Of a stretch of 20,932 bases of DNA, positions 15,034 to 20,932 are shown in pieces (position 1 is the first letter of the stretch; each line of letters opens with the position of its first letter). Position numbers and translations under genes: made by a program. The notes beneath the pieces were generated by a model. It was not told the origin of the DNA. It saw only the letters and a program-made list of their open reading frames with translations, and ran no database searches. This DNA comes from Serratia sp. DD3. GTDB taxonomy: Bacteria; Pseudomonadota; Gammaproteobacteria; Enterobacterales; Enterobacteriaceae. The stretch covers positions 1-20,932 of the forward strand of contig NZ_AYKS02000105.1 of assembly GCF_000496755.2 (NCBI RefSeq), given 5' to 3'.

Positions 15034-18000
15034 ATGGTCAAAGATCCTATGAGAGTTCCACACCTATCCAAGGAGCAAAAAGGTCATGCCAGGAAAGAAT
15101 TTTTTGTCCTGGCGTTTCTATGGGTACCCCTTGTCTTCACTATTCCGGCCGGTGCGGCCAGCGCACCTATATTTACCTACTATGGCGACCCGGGCTTTGT
15201 CGCCACTAGCCCGGGAGAAATGGCCAGCGCGAAAGCCAGTTGGGAAACGGCGGAATATGGTTTTTATACCGGCCATAACCCTGCTACTGATGGCTCGGCG
15301 GTCAATGGTCCATGGCAGCTCAGCGCGGTAAACGCATCCACCGCCTATGCCCTAGGGTACTTCGGGCAAGGCGTCACGCTCGGCATGATGGATTCTGGCT
15401 ACAGGGCCACACACGAAGCATTTCAAACCGATTTGATCAAGTCGGTTACCGCGGAGGGCGTCTACGGCACGTCCGGCTACGGGTATCGTGGCGCAATCCC
15501 AAATAACCCGTTTTACGCGGGCGATAAGTTCACTGTGGCTGGTGATCAGGCGTTAACCAGCGATTACTCGCACGGCACCGGTATGCTCGGGGTTACCTCC
15601 GGCATCCGAGACGGTAAAAACCAGCACGGTATCGCCTTTGGATCGATGATGTATGTCGCCAAGACCGGCGGTTCCGATGGTCAATCCCACGGTCCGTTCC
15701 ACGATTACGAGTACTGGTATACAGCCAATAAGGCGCTGGTCGACGCGGGTGCCCAGGTCATCAATAGCAGTTGGGGGTCCTACGTCCAGACCCTTGACAG
15801 AGCCCGCTATGATGGTTACGGAAACGATCTCGGCGCCGATGGCAACCTCGCCAACGCTTACGAGCTAGCCGGCAGAGACAGCGCCAGCAGCACGGCAATG
15901 GCGATTATTCTCCCAAGCCAGAACCTGAAGGATCTCGAGTACCAGTATTTCCTCTTCAAAAAAAGCTATTCGGAAGGTGGCATTCAATACGATAAGAACC
16001 ACCCAGGGCTTTCCTTTATGGACGCCATATGGGACGCCATCAAAGACAGCGGTACCGTCAACGTACGTTCGGCGGGCAACAACGACTGGGACAATCCCTA
16101 TTACCGTCCGGCCTATCCCATCTTCAATCCCTGGGCGGAAAACCAGTGGGTCGTCGTCGGTGGGGTGATACCACCCACTGATGCCAATCCAGAATATACC
16201 AAGCAGTCCAGGTTTAACGAGGCGGGGCTCGCCAAATGGTGGACCGTGTCTACCCCTTCAAACAGCATTTGGACCTCGGGCAGCGGTAGCGACACTAGCT
16301 ATTCAGGCTCAAGCGGTACGTCACCAGCAACGCCCGTTGCGACAGCGGTGATGGGGGTTCTGCTCTCCCGCTATCCAAACATGAACGCCATGCAGGTGCG
16401 CGAACTGATGTTCACCACGGCGAACAACAAGATGTCTGATGGTGTGAGATTCCTCGGTACTGGGCAAACCTCTGCCACCGGGGAATCCATCGCCTGGACT
16501 GCTCCCGAAGGCCTTCCGGACCAACGCTGGGGCTGGGGGATACCCGATCTGGCCAAGGGCATGTACGGCCCCGGCCAATTCCTGAGCCCGATGGTATACA
16601 CCATGAATAAGGCATCCCTGGACGTCTGGTCGAATAATATTAGCCAGACTGCGATCAAAGAAAGGGAAAGGGAAGACCTGGCGTGGCTGGCGGGCTACAA
16701 GGCGCAGGGCATTGCCTACGCCGGTGACTACGGCCCCAACGTGCTGAACCCGGATGGCACTCTTAACGAGCAAGCGTTCATGACTCAGGGCATTTTGAAT
16801 GATCCTTACATACAGGCGATCACTAACGGCCACCCCGAGATGTACGACAAGATCGCCTATGAGGACGCTGTCAAGTGGCGCAAGGAATGGATGGATGGGA
16901 ACGCAGCCTACATCGAGCACAAGATCGCCAACGGCCTCTACACGGCTTCGCTGACCAAGCAGGGGCCTGGGATGCTGGTCATGACCGGTAGCAATACCTA
17001 CGAAGGCGGCACGATGGTTGAGGCTGGCACGCTGTACGGCTTCACCGAATCCTTCGGCACCGCGCCGGTCAACATTAACGGCGGCTATTTCGGCGTGCTT
17101 TCACACTACAACGATCTTTTCACGATGAAAGGCCTGCTGACTACCACGGAAAGCCGTCTGGCCAACGTCAACGTCAATAGCGGCGGTACGTATGTCATCG
17201 TGACGGGAAATGATGTCAATGTGGGTACACTGACCTTCAACAAAGGTTCCAAGCTTACGATTGCGGCCGCCGATACTGATATTCTGCGAGATGTGTTCAA
17301 CAACCACAACCTCGTCGCAACGGGTAGCGTAGCCGCTGACACCTTGGCTGGCAGCGAATACATGGTGGTGAATCCAGACTATGCGTTCTTTAATATGGAT
17401 GTGCTCACCACCAGGAGTGCTAGCGGTCCCTCCACCATCACAGGAACTCTTAGTTGGAATGACGCCGGCCTCGCCAGTTATGCGGCCAATAGCAACGGTC
17501 GCACTGTCGCGAACGTGATTTCGACCCAGGTTCCTAATATGTTTATGGATCAACTTCTTTGGTCAACCAAGGATCAAGTTCACTCCACCCTTGATTCGCT
17601 GGGCAATGATATGTACCTCAATGTCGACAATGCGAGCATTGTCAATTCACTGACTCTGTCCCGCACGCTCGAAAACCAGGCATCGGGTTTTGGCCACGAC
17701 AAAAGCATCCAAATCAGTGACACGGCCCGCGTATGGGCCACGGGTGTCGGCAGTTGGTCCAGTGTAGATTTTGGTCGCTCCGATCTGGACGGTGAATTCT
17801 ACGCCGCTCTTGTCGGCATGGAAGCCGACATCACCTCCAACCACAAGGCTGGTCTCTTCTTTGGCGCGGGTGAGAGCAAGTTCAAGGGCGGCCAGTACGG
17901 GAGAGTGGACAGCAACGACCTGCACGTTGGGGTTTACGGCGTTTCCGATATCCCTGAGATCGCAAAGTTCACCTACGGCACCATGTACACCAACCAGGAC

Positions 18001-18543
18001 CGGGAGTCGAGCCGCCAACTGACTGTTATTGACCAGTCGCAGCTCAATAACGTTACCACCACTACGGATATCACCCAAGTCTTCGCCGATGCGGCGTACA
18101 CGGGGTTCAACAAGGATAAGTACTCCATTGAACCCTATCTTGGCATGAACATGTTGTGGCTTAAATCAGACGGTTTCGATGAAAGCGTCGGTGATTATAA
18201 GTTCCATACTGACGGCAATTCGCAGACGCTTGGTGCGGCGACCCTAGGTGTTCGCGGAAGCGCTCCGCTTCTTACGGCCAGTACCGTGAAGCTTGCGGCA
18301 CGGGGCTATATCTCCGGAACCACGTTCATGGGCGACACCACTCCAGAGGCCTATCTGCAGATTATGGATCTCGGCAAGGCCAGAATTGAGGGCGGAAAGA
18401 TGGACAACCCGATGCTCAATCTCGGCGCTGGTGTTGATGCGACTCTTAGCGAATCGGTGAAACTCAGCCTGTCTTACGTAGGTTCTTTTAACAGCGACAT
18501 TCAATCAAATGGCGTTGCGGCCAATGTCCGCATAGCGTTCTAA
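15034..18543 (+). CDS. Subtilisin-type (S8) autotransporter serine protease
   Basis: The 1169-residue protein is a type Va secreted protease. A long basic N-terminus (1-21) leads into a hydrophobic stretch FFVLAFLWVPLVFTIPAG and a cleavage point near AASA (about residue 44). The S8 domain follows with a full catalytic triad: D120 in MMDSGYRATH, H180 in YSHGTGMLG and S430 in SGTSPATPVATA, plus the oxyanion Asn349 in SAGNND. A PATR-type passenger repeat (about 638-670, GGTMVEAGTLYG) starts the beta-helix, and the last ~270 residues (from about 897) form the outer-membrane barrel, ending in the usual Phe. It resembles SphB1/NalP-type proteases, which process surface proteins, but the substrate is unknown. 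The start ATG has GGAGG 6 bases before it. No partner gene is adjacent, and G+C at third positions seems higher than in the flanking genes. Confidence 0.93.
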   Translation: MVKDPMRVPHLSKEQKGHARKEFFVLAFLWVPLVFTIPAGAASAPIFTYYGDPGFVATSPGEMASAKASWETAEYGFYTGHNPATDGSAVNGPWQLSAVNASTAYALGYFGQGVTLGMMDSGYRATHEAFQTDLIKSVTAEGVYGTSGYGYRGAIPNNPFYAGDKFTVAGDQALTSDYSHGTGMLGVTSGIRDGKNQHGIAFGSMMYVAKTGGSDGQSHGPFHDYEYWYTANKALVDAGAQVINSSWGSYVQTLDRARYDGYGNDLGADGNLANAYELAGRDSASSTAMAIILPSQNLKDLEYQYFLFKKSYSEGGIQYDKNHPGLSFMDAIWDAIKDSGTVNVRSAGNNDWDNPYYRPAYPIFNPWAENQWVVVGGVIPPTDANPEYTKQSRFNEAGLAKWWTVSTPSNSIWTSGSGSDTSYSGSSGTSPATPVATAVMGVLLSRYPNMNAMQVRELMFTTANNKMSDGVRFLGTGQTSATGESIAWTAPEGLPDQRWGWGIPDLAKGMYGPGQFLSPMVYTMNKASLDVWSNNISQTAIKEREREDLAWLAGYKAQGIAYAGDYGPNVLNPDGTLNEQAFMTQGILNDPYIQAITNGHPEMYDKIAYEDAVKWRKEWMDGNAAYIEHKIANGLYTASLTKQGPGMLVMTGSNTYEGGTMVEAGTLYGFTESFGTAPVNINGGYFGVLSHYNDLFTMKGLLTTTESRLANVNVNSGGTYVIVTGNDVNVGTLTFNKGSKLTIAAADTDILRDVFNNHNLVATGSVAADTLAGSEYMVVNPDYAFFNMDVLTTRSASGPSTITGTLSWNDAGLASYAANSNGRTVANVISTQVPNMFMDQLLWSTKDQVHSTLDSLGNDMYLNVDNASIVNSLTLSRTLENQASGFGHDKSIQISDTARVWATGVGSWSSVDFGRSDLDGEFYAALVGMEADITSNHKAGLFFGAGESKFKGGQYGRVDSNDLHVGVYGVSDIPEIAKFTYGTMYTNQDRESSRQLTVIDQSQLNNVTTTTDITQVFADAAYTGFNKDKYSIEPYLGMNMLWLKSDGFDESVGDYKFHTDGNSQTLGAATLGVRGSAPLLTASTVKLAARGYISGTTFMGDTTPEAYLQIMDLGKARIEGGKMDNPMLNLGAGVDATLSESVKLSLSYVGSFNSDIQSNGVAANVRIAF

Positions 18544-18608
18544 GGAAACGCTGATTTAACCCTCACAAGGTTCTGTCGCATTAGCGTAGTGAAGTTAGCA
18601 ACCGTTGC

Positions 18609-18667
18609 GCTGCCGGTTATTTAGGCAGCCAACAGACTACAACCGGAGGCGGTTTAATCTATTTTTC
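18609..18667. terminator. Weak convergent hairpins between the autotransporter and parE
   Basis: GCTGCC-N9-GGCAGC (18609-18629) and AACCG-GAGG-CGGTT (18641-18654), the second followed by ATTTTT about seven bases later. They lie where two convergent genes end, so a bidirectional terminator is plausible. The stems are short. Confidence 0.35.
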
Positions 18668-18675
18668 TCGATATT

Positions 18676-18951
18676 CTACGGGTATTCCTGTCGCGCATGT
18701 AACACCTGCAAAATCTCTATTTGCAACTCATCAATATGATAAATAACGAGATAGTTAGGGTGAACGACGATTTCCCGTGTGCCGGGAACCCTACCGGGGC
18801 GGTAAAGATAGGGATGTTGAGGGAGATTCTCTGTTACATGCACGATCTGTCGATATAACTTATCACTCGCTACAGGATTGTATTGTTCAATATAATCAAT
18901 TAGTTCCGCTAAGTCATAGAGCGCAGATTCTTTCCATTTAACCCACTGCAC
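18676..18951 (-). CDS. parE: ParE/RelE-type toxin
   Basis: The 91-residue protein has the ParE pattern: W-K-x-S-A-x-x-D-L-x-x-x-x-x-Y-I at the N-terminus, a GRVPGTREIVVHPNYLVIYHI stretch in the middle and a C-terminal ILQVLHARQEYP. Such toxins attack DNA gyrase or, in RelE relatives, mRNA at the ribosome; the sequence alone does not say which, although the family shape favours ParE. It starts at GTG (18951) inside the end of the antitoxin gene (14-base overlap), so it is translationally coupled to it. The matching copy at 1481-1621 is broken. Confidence 0.85.
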   Translation of the reverse strand: MQWVKWKESALYDLAELIDYIEQYNPVASDKLYRQIVHVTENLPQHPYLYRPGRVPGTREIVVHPNYLVIYHIDELQIEILQVLHARQEYP

Positions 18952-19203
18952 GCTTTGCCCTCAATGCACGTTTTTCTTCCAGCAGCTTATCTAGCTTTGC
19001 CATGGCTTCATCATGGGGAATACCTGGGCGCGGATCGTCCAATGCTGCTTGCACTCTGGCACGGAACCAGCGGTCATAGCTGTCAGCCTGCTCCTGAGTC
19101 TCAAACTCGGATACGATGGGGGACAGTTTGGTTACCATATTGACTCACTCCTTTATTTGCTGCTCTTTTGACCAGTATAGCTTGTTACGCTGTTCAGACC
19201 AAG
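18807..19203. repeat. Intact copy B of the toxin-antitoxin module
   Basis: This stretch matches 1481-1874: the 5' part of parE, the antitoxin gene, its ribosome site and upstream region. The further match at 19236-19269 (to 2486-2520) shows that copy A was split by an insert of about 0.6 kb. Confidence 0.85.
18938..19138 (-). CDS. RelB/StbD-like antitoxin
   Basis: The 66-residue antitoxin has SYDRWFRARVQAALDDPRP and PHDEAM, the pattern of the 'stability determinant' group. It is encoded first and would bind and inhibit the ParE toxin and repress its own promoter. GGAG lies 9 bases before the ATG. The DNA upstream (TTGACCAGTATAGC) matches copy A at TTGGCCAGTATGGC, where GGCC-N5-GGCC is a complete small dyad; here it is degraded. 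Confidence 0.85.
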   Translation of the reverse strand: MVTKLSPIVSEFETQEQADSYDRWFRARVQAALDDPRPGIPHDEAMAKLDKLLEEKRALRAKRAVG

Positions 19204-19222
19204 TGGATGGCGTGGTCTGCTG

Positions 19223-19411
19223 TTGTCGCTTACCAAAATTTTCAACATCCCCCCTCTCGTTGTTTGCTGCTACCTAGTGGTAGTGGGTTGTCAGCTCTCG
19301 GCGAAGCCAGTTCAGGGCAGCGAGAAAGACGAGTTGGCGCTGGCCCTAAAGCATTTGAGCGGGGTCTGGAGCAGTCGAGAGATGGGGGGCAGGGGTAAAG
19401 CTGTGGCATAG
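19223..19411 (+). pseudogene. Truncated exported protein, RAQPRD-like element protein (tentative)
   Basis: From a TTG at 19223 the frame reads a signal peptide (IFNIPPLVVCCYLVVVGC) and then QLSAKPVQGSEKDELALALK, followed by 20 residues that lose any pattern and a stop. The mature part, starting with GSEKDELALAL, resembles the N-terminus of small exported proteins of integrative conjugative elements (the RAQPRD family), which are normally about 100 residues and end in that motif. If so, the C-terminal half has been lost. The start of the same gene is also found at 2486-2520. The identity is inference, not proven by sequence here. Confidence 0.4.
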
Positions 19412-19424
19412 GTGGTAAGAACGA

Positions 19425-19500
19425 CCAGCAATCTACCTACCGGAGCGCCAGAGAGCAAAAACCCAGCCATAGGCTGGGTTCTCTGAATAAGTGGTGCCCG
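19425..19500. repeat. tRNA-Phe downstream segment (repeat with 10813-10883)
   Basis: This is the better-preserved copy. On the minus strand it reads as the DNA right after a tRNA-Phe gene: CTTATTCAGAGAACCCAGCC, the hairpin, TTTTTG. Confidence 0.6.
19456..19480 (-). terminator. Rho-independent terminator of the tRNA-Phe remnant
   Basis: On the minus strand the stem is AACCCAGCC / GGCTGGGTT with loop TAT and then TTTTTG. It lies 12 bases past the CCA end of the tRNA fragment, the natural place for a tRNA terminator. Confidence 0.75.
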
Positions 19501-19510
19501 GACTCGGAAT
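19492..19510 (-). other. 3' end of tRNA-Phe (attachment-site scar)
   Basis: On the minus strand the 19 bases ATTCCGAGTCCGGGCACCA equal the last 19 bases of enterobacterial tRNA-Phe, with the T-arm end, acceptor stem strand and CCA. The next bases (AACCCAAT...) do not continue the tRNA, so no tRNA is made from here. tRNA-Phe genes (pheU, pheV) are known integration sites for genomic islands; integrases of the island type reconstitute the tRNA at one end and leave just such a 3' fragment at the other. Confidence 0.8.
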
Positions 19511-19578
19511 AACCCAATAACCCAATAACCCAATAACCCAATAACCCAATAACCCAACAACCCAATAACCCAATAACC
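19511..19578. repeat. 8-bp tandem repeat AACCCAAT
   Basis: Eight units in a row, with one substitution in the sixth (AACCCAAC), directly after the tRNA fragment, then an imperfect unit. In one minus frame it reads as a GYWVIGLL-like repeat, but this is only an effect of the repeat and not a gene. Such short repeats can change number by slipped-strand replication. Confidence 0.9.
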
Positions 19579-19745
19579 AATTGTTATTTAACGATATTAT
19601 TGTGTTCGATAATTCAAGGAGCCACCAATAGGGCCCCCGGGTGGTTTGGCATAAAAAAGGGAATAGGTTCGATACTGTTTTCTCCTGTCGAGGTATTGAA
19701 TGTGTTCGGGGTGGTTCCGAAATAAGGACCCACATCAAACATCAG
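19579..19745. other. Spacer between the tandem repeat and higA
   Basis: There is no gene. CCACC (19622) and GGTGG (near 19641) flank a GGGCCCCCGGG centre and might form a hairpin after higA; it has no T run on the minus strand. Confidence 0.4.
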
Positions 19746-20033
19746 TTATAGTGTAATCTGAGGGTGTTTAATACCACACGCGTTGGCATATCTGACCAGG
19801 GTGTCGAGGCTTGCTTTAACGATATTGGACTCCATACGTGAAACGGTGGGCGGCGTTACCCCCATTCGCTCAGCAACCTGTGCACGCGTTAACCCTGCAT
19901 GGCTACGCCATTCTGCCAACATGGCCTGCAAACGCTCTTTACGTTCTTCGGCTTCATAAGCAGCTTGTACTTCTGGGTCAGACATTAAATCGGTTCTGAC
20001 TGTCTCCCAGGCAACGCCTTTAGCTTTTTTCAT
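19746..20033 (-). CDS. higA: HigA-type antitoxin (XRE helix-turn-helix)
   Basis: The 95-residue protein has an N-terminal segment that contacts the toxin and a Cro/CI helix-turn-helix at about 40-80: AGLTRAQVAERMGVTPPTVS, then RMESNIVKASLDTLVRYANA. It binds the toxin and represses the operon. AGGAG lies 7 bases before the ATG. It overlaps the end of higB by 14 bases; the order toxin first, antitoxin second is that of HigBA. Confidence 0.85.
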   Translation of the reverse strand: MKKAKGVAWETVRTDLMSDPEVQAAYEAEERKERLQAMLAEWRSHAGLTRAQVAERMGVTPPTVSRMESNIVKASLDTLVRYANACGIKHPQITL

Positions 20034-20343
20034 TTAGCATCTCCTCTAATCGTTCAAAAGCGAGCGTTATCTCCCCTGACGGTGTTTTCTGTGTTTTCTT
20101 GATAAACACTCGTAATAGATAGATATTTTTCCCTTTCTGATAAACATACAACCCTCGGGCGATATTCGTTCCCATTGTTCTGATCTCAAATAAGCCATCT
20201 TTGAGTGGTTTGCTATCAGGCTCTCTCAGGGCAGTTGCATTTATCTTAAGTTTATCAATCAGTCGGATCATTTTAGCTTTGATGACTGGCGGTAAACTTG
20301 CGAGTTCTTCGGGTACTTCATCATGCAAAATCACGTTAAACAC
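20020..20343 (-). CDS. higB: HigB/Gp49-type RelE-superfamily toxin
   Basis: The product is 107 residues if translation starts at the GTG at 20343, 6 bases after GGAGGA (20350-20355); the earlier GTG at 20349 touches that site and is not likely to be used. The sequence LKDGLFEIRTMGTNIARGLY then LRVFIKKTQKTP is the Gp49/HigB signature. Family members cut mRNA at the ribosome. It precedes higA in one operon. Confidence 0.85.
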   Translation of the reverse strand: MFNVILHDEVPEELASLPPVIKAKMIRLIDKLKINATALREPDSKPLKDGLFEIRTMGTNIARGLYVYQKGKNIYLLRVFIKKTQKTPSGEITLAFERLEEMLNEKS

Positions 20344-20355
20344 GCTCACTCCTCC

Positions 20356-20375
20356 ATAGAGTAATGTTGCTCTAT
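20356..20375. promoter_or_regulatory. Candidate HigA operator
   Basis: ATAGAG-N8-CTCTAT is a perfect 6-bp inverted repeat immediately upstream of the higB ribosome site. HigA-type antitoxins repress their operons by binding such palindromes. Confidence 0.55.
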
Positions 20376-20551
20376 AAGCTAAGTTGCGTCAAATGCTAAT
20401 TTAGAAGCAGCCTTATATGAACCTACTCACTCTGTCATTTGAGTAAATCCTTTCAATAAAGCCGTCGTTCGGGTTGGCAAAAAGAAGAAGAAAACGTTGT
20501 CACCTACCCAAGTAAAAACCGTGTATCGCCTGATGGTGCGTATTCCGCTCT

Positions 20552-20607
20552 GTTCGATCACGGATTGGCATCGAAGTTCGATCAGTGTTTCGCATCCATT
20601 CGATCAC
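20552..20607. repeat. Three GTTCGATCA repeats at the IS21-like terminus
   Basis: The units GTTCGATCA, GTTCGATCA and ATTCGATCA each sit about one and a half to two helical turns apart with related spacers ending in GCATC. They are likely IstA binding sites. Confidence 0.6.
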
Positions 20608-20637
20608 CCGGGATGCTTTAACTTTTTCTACTGCTTT

Positions 20638-20932
20638 TTAACCTCTTTTTTCCTCACTTTCCACTGCCGTTTTGCTTTTCCTCATCGATTCACCCTTCAG
20701 GACCAGCCTGTGGGCGTTATGCACCAGTCTGTCCAGGATGGCATCTGCTGTGGTTGGGTTCTCCATCAGCCCGTGCCACTTATCCACCGGGAACTGGCTC
20801 ACCACCAGGGTGCTGCTTTGCCCGTACCGGTCTTCCACTATTTCCAGCAGATCGTTACATTGCGCGTTGGTCAGTGGCTCCAGACCCAGATCGTCCAGGA
20901 TAAGCACCTGCGTTTTTTGCAGCTGTTTCAGG
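20638..20932 (-). CDS. istB: IS21-family helper ATPase IstB (5' partial)
   Basis: The frame stays open to the window edge (the GTG at 20907 is internal), so the first ~60% of the gene is missing; about 97 residues are visible. VLILDDLGLEPL is the Walker B segment of IstB-type, DnaC-like AAA+ proteins, followed by LLEIVEDRYGQSSTLVVSQF with the sensor residues and the C-terminal HNAHRLVLKGESMRK typical of the family. IstB selects target DNA for the IstA transposase. The C-terminus is complete, so nothing here shows that the gene is dead. Confidence 0.9.
   Translation of the reverse strand, partial: LKQLQKTQVLILDDLGLEPLTNAQCNDLLEIVEDRYGQSSTLVVSQFPVDKWHGLMENPTTADAILDRLVHNAHRLVLKGESMRKSKTAVESEEKRG

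Larger units (their letters stand above)
20522..20932 (-). mobile_element. End of an IS21-family element (window-truncated)
   Basis: The element enters from the right with istB and appears to end near TGTATCGCC at 20522. Between the gene and that end are three copies of a GTTCGATCA-type sequence at 20552, 20576 and 20598 (spacing 24 and 22 bases), the arrangement of multiple transposase-binding repeats at IS21-family termini. The exact end and flanking target duplication cannot be set from one side. Confidence 0.6.

Noticed and set aside
18544..18600. Possible IS6-like terminal sequence (GGTTCTGTCGCATTAG)
   Set aside because: It only loosely resembles IS6-family ends, with no partner repeat or transposase in the window.
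19511..19578. CRISPR-like array
   Set aside because: Units are 8 bp and adjacent with no spacers; this is a simple tandem repeat.
19312..19738. Hydrophobic GYWVIGLL-type open frames on the minus strand
   Set aside because: They are only a reading of the AACCCAAT tandem repeat in two frames.

Overview
The window looks like an accessory region (genomic island or decayed integrative element) of an enterobacterium. The evidence is an enterobacterial UmuDC pair with a LexA-type SOS box, a T6SS-type immunity protein, a 19-nt 3' end of a tRNA-Phe gene of the enterobacterial type followed by its terminator, toxin-antitoxin modules, an IS21-family fragment and several duplicated segments. A Yersinia/Serratia/Rahnella-like host is plausible, but the sequence alone does not fix the genus.

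Left part (1-2926). The window opens inside a gene for a protein made of five Myb/SANT-like repeats. Next come a non-coding scar that may hold the end of a lost T6SS effector, a small exported Tai4-like immunity protein, an antitoxin whose toxin partner has decayed, a GNAT acetyltransferase, and a very short Cro/CI-type regulator just ahead of the restriction operon.

Middle (2989-10713). This is a complete type I restriction-modification locus in the order hsdR - fic - hsdM - hsdS. The Fic protein is class II (it carries its own inhibitory motif) with a C-terminal winged-helix region. It has what looks like its own promoter, overlapped by an 8-bp inverted repeat, so fic-hsdM-hsdS could be transcribed apart from hsdR. 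fic/hsdM and hsdM/hsdS touch or overlap, which suggests coupled translation.

SOS and redox segment (10867-14803). umuD-umuC, on the minus strand, sits behind a LexA box with the CTGT-N8-ACAG core. A second copy of the umuD promoter and leader lies 2.1 kb to the right with a damaged LexA box and feeds a short ORF broken by a stop. Between the two copies is a divergent azoreductase/LysR pair.

Right part (15034-20932). A full-length subtilisin-type (S8) autotransporter with an intact Asp-His-Ser triad is followed by convergent parE/antitoxin genes (the intact copy of the module broken at the left), a truncated exported protein, a tRNA-Phe 3' fragment with its terminator (an attachment-site scar), an 8-bp tandem repeat, a higB-higA toxin-antitoxin pair with a palindromic candidate operator, and the end of an IS21-like element cut by the window edge.

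The duplications (antitoxin module 1481-1874 / 18807-19203, exported-protein start 2486-2520 / 19236-19269, terminator 10813-10883 / 19425-19500, SOS leader 12606-12734 / 14684-14803) suggest that related mobile elements accumulated here and partly collapsed.
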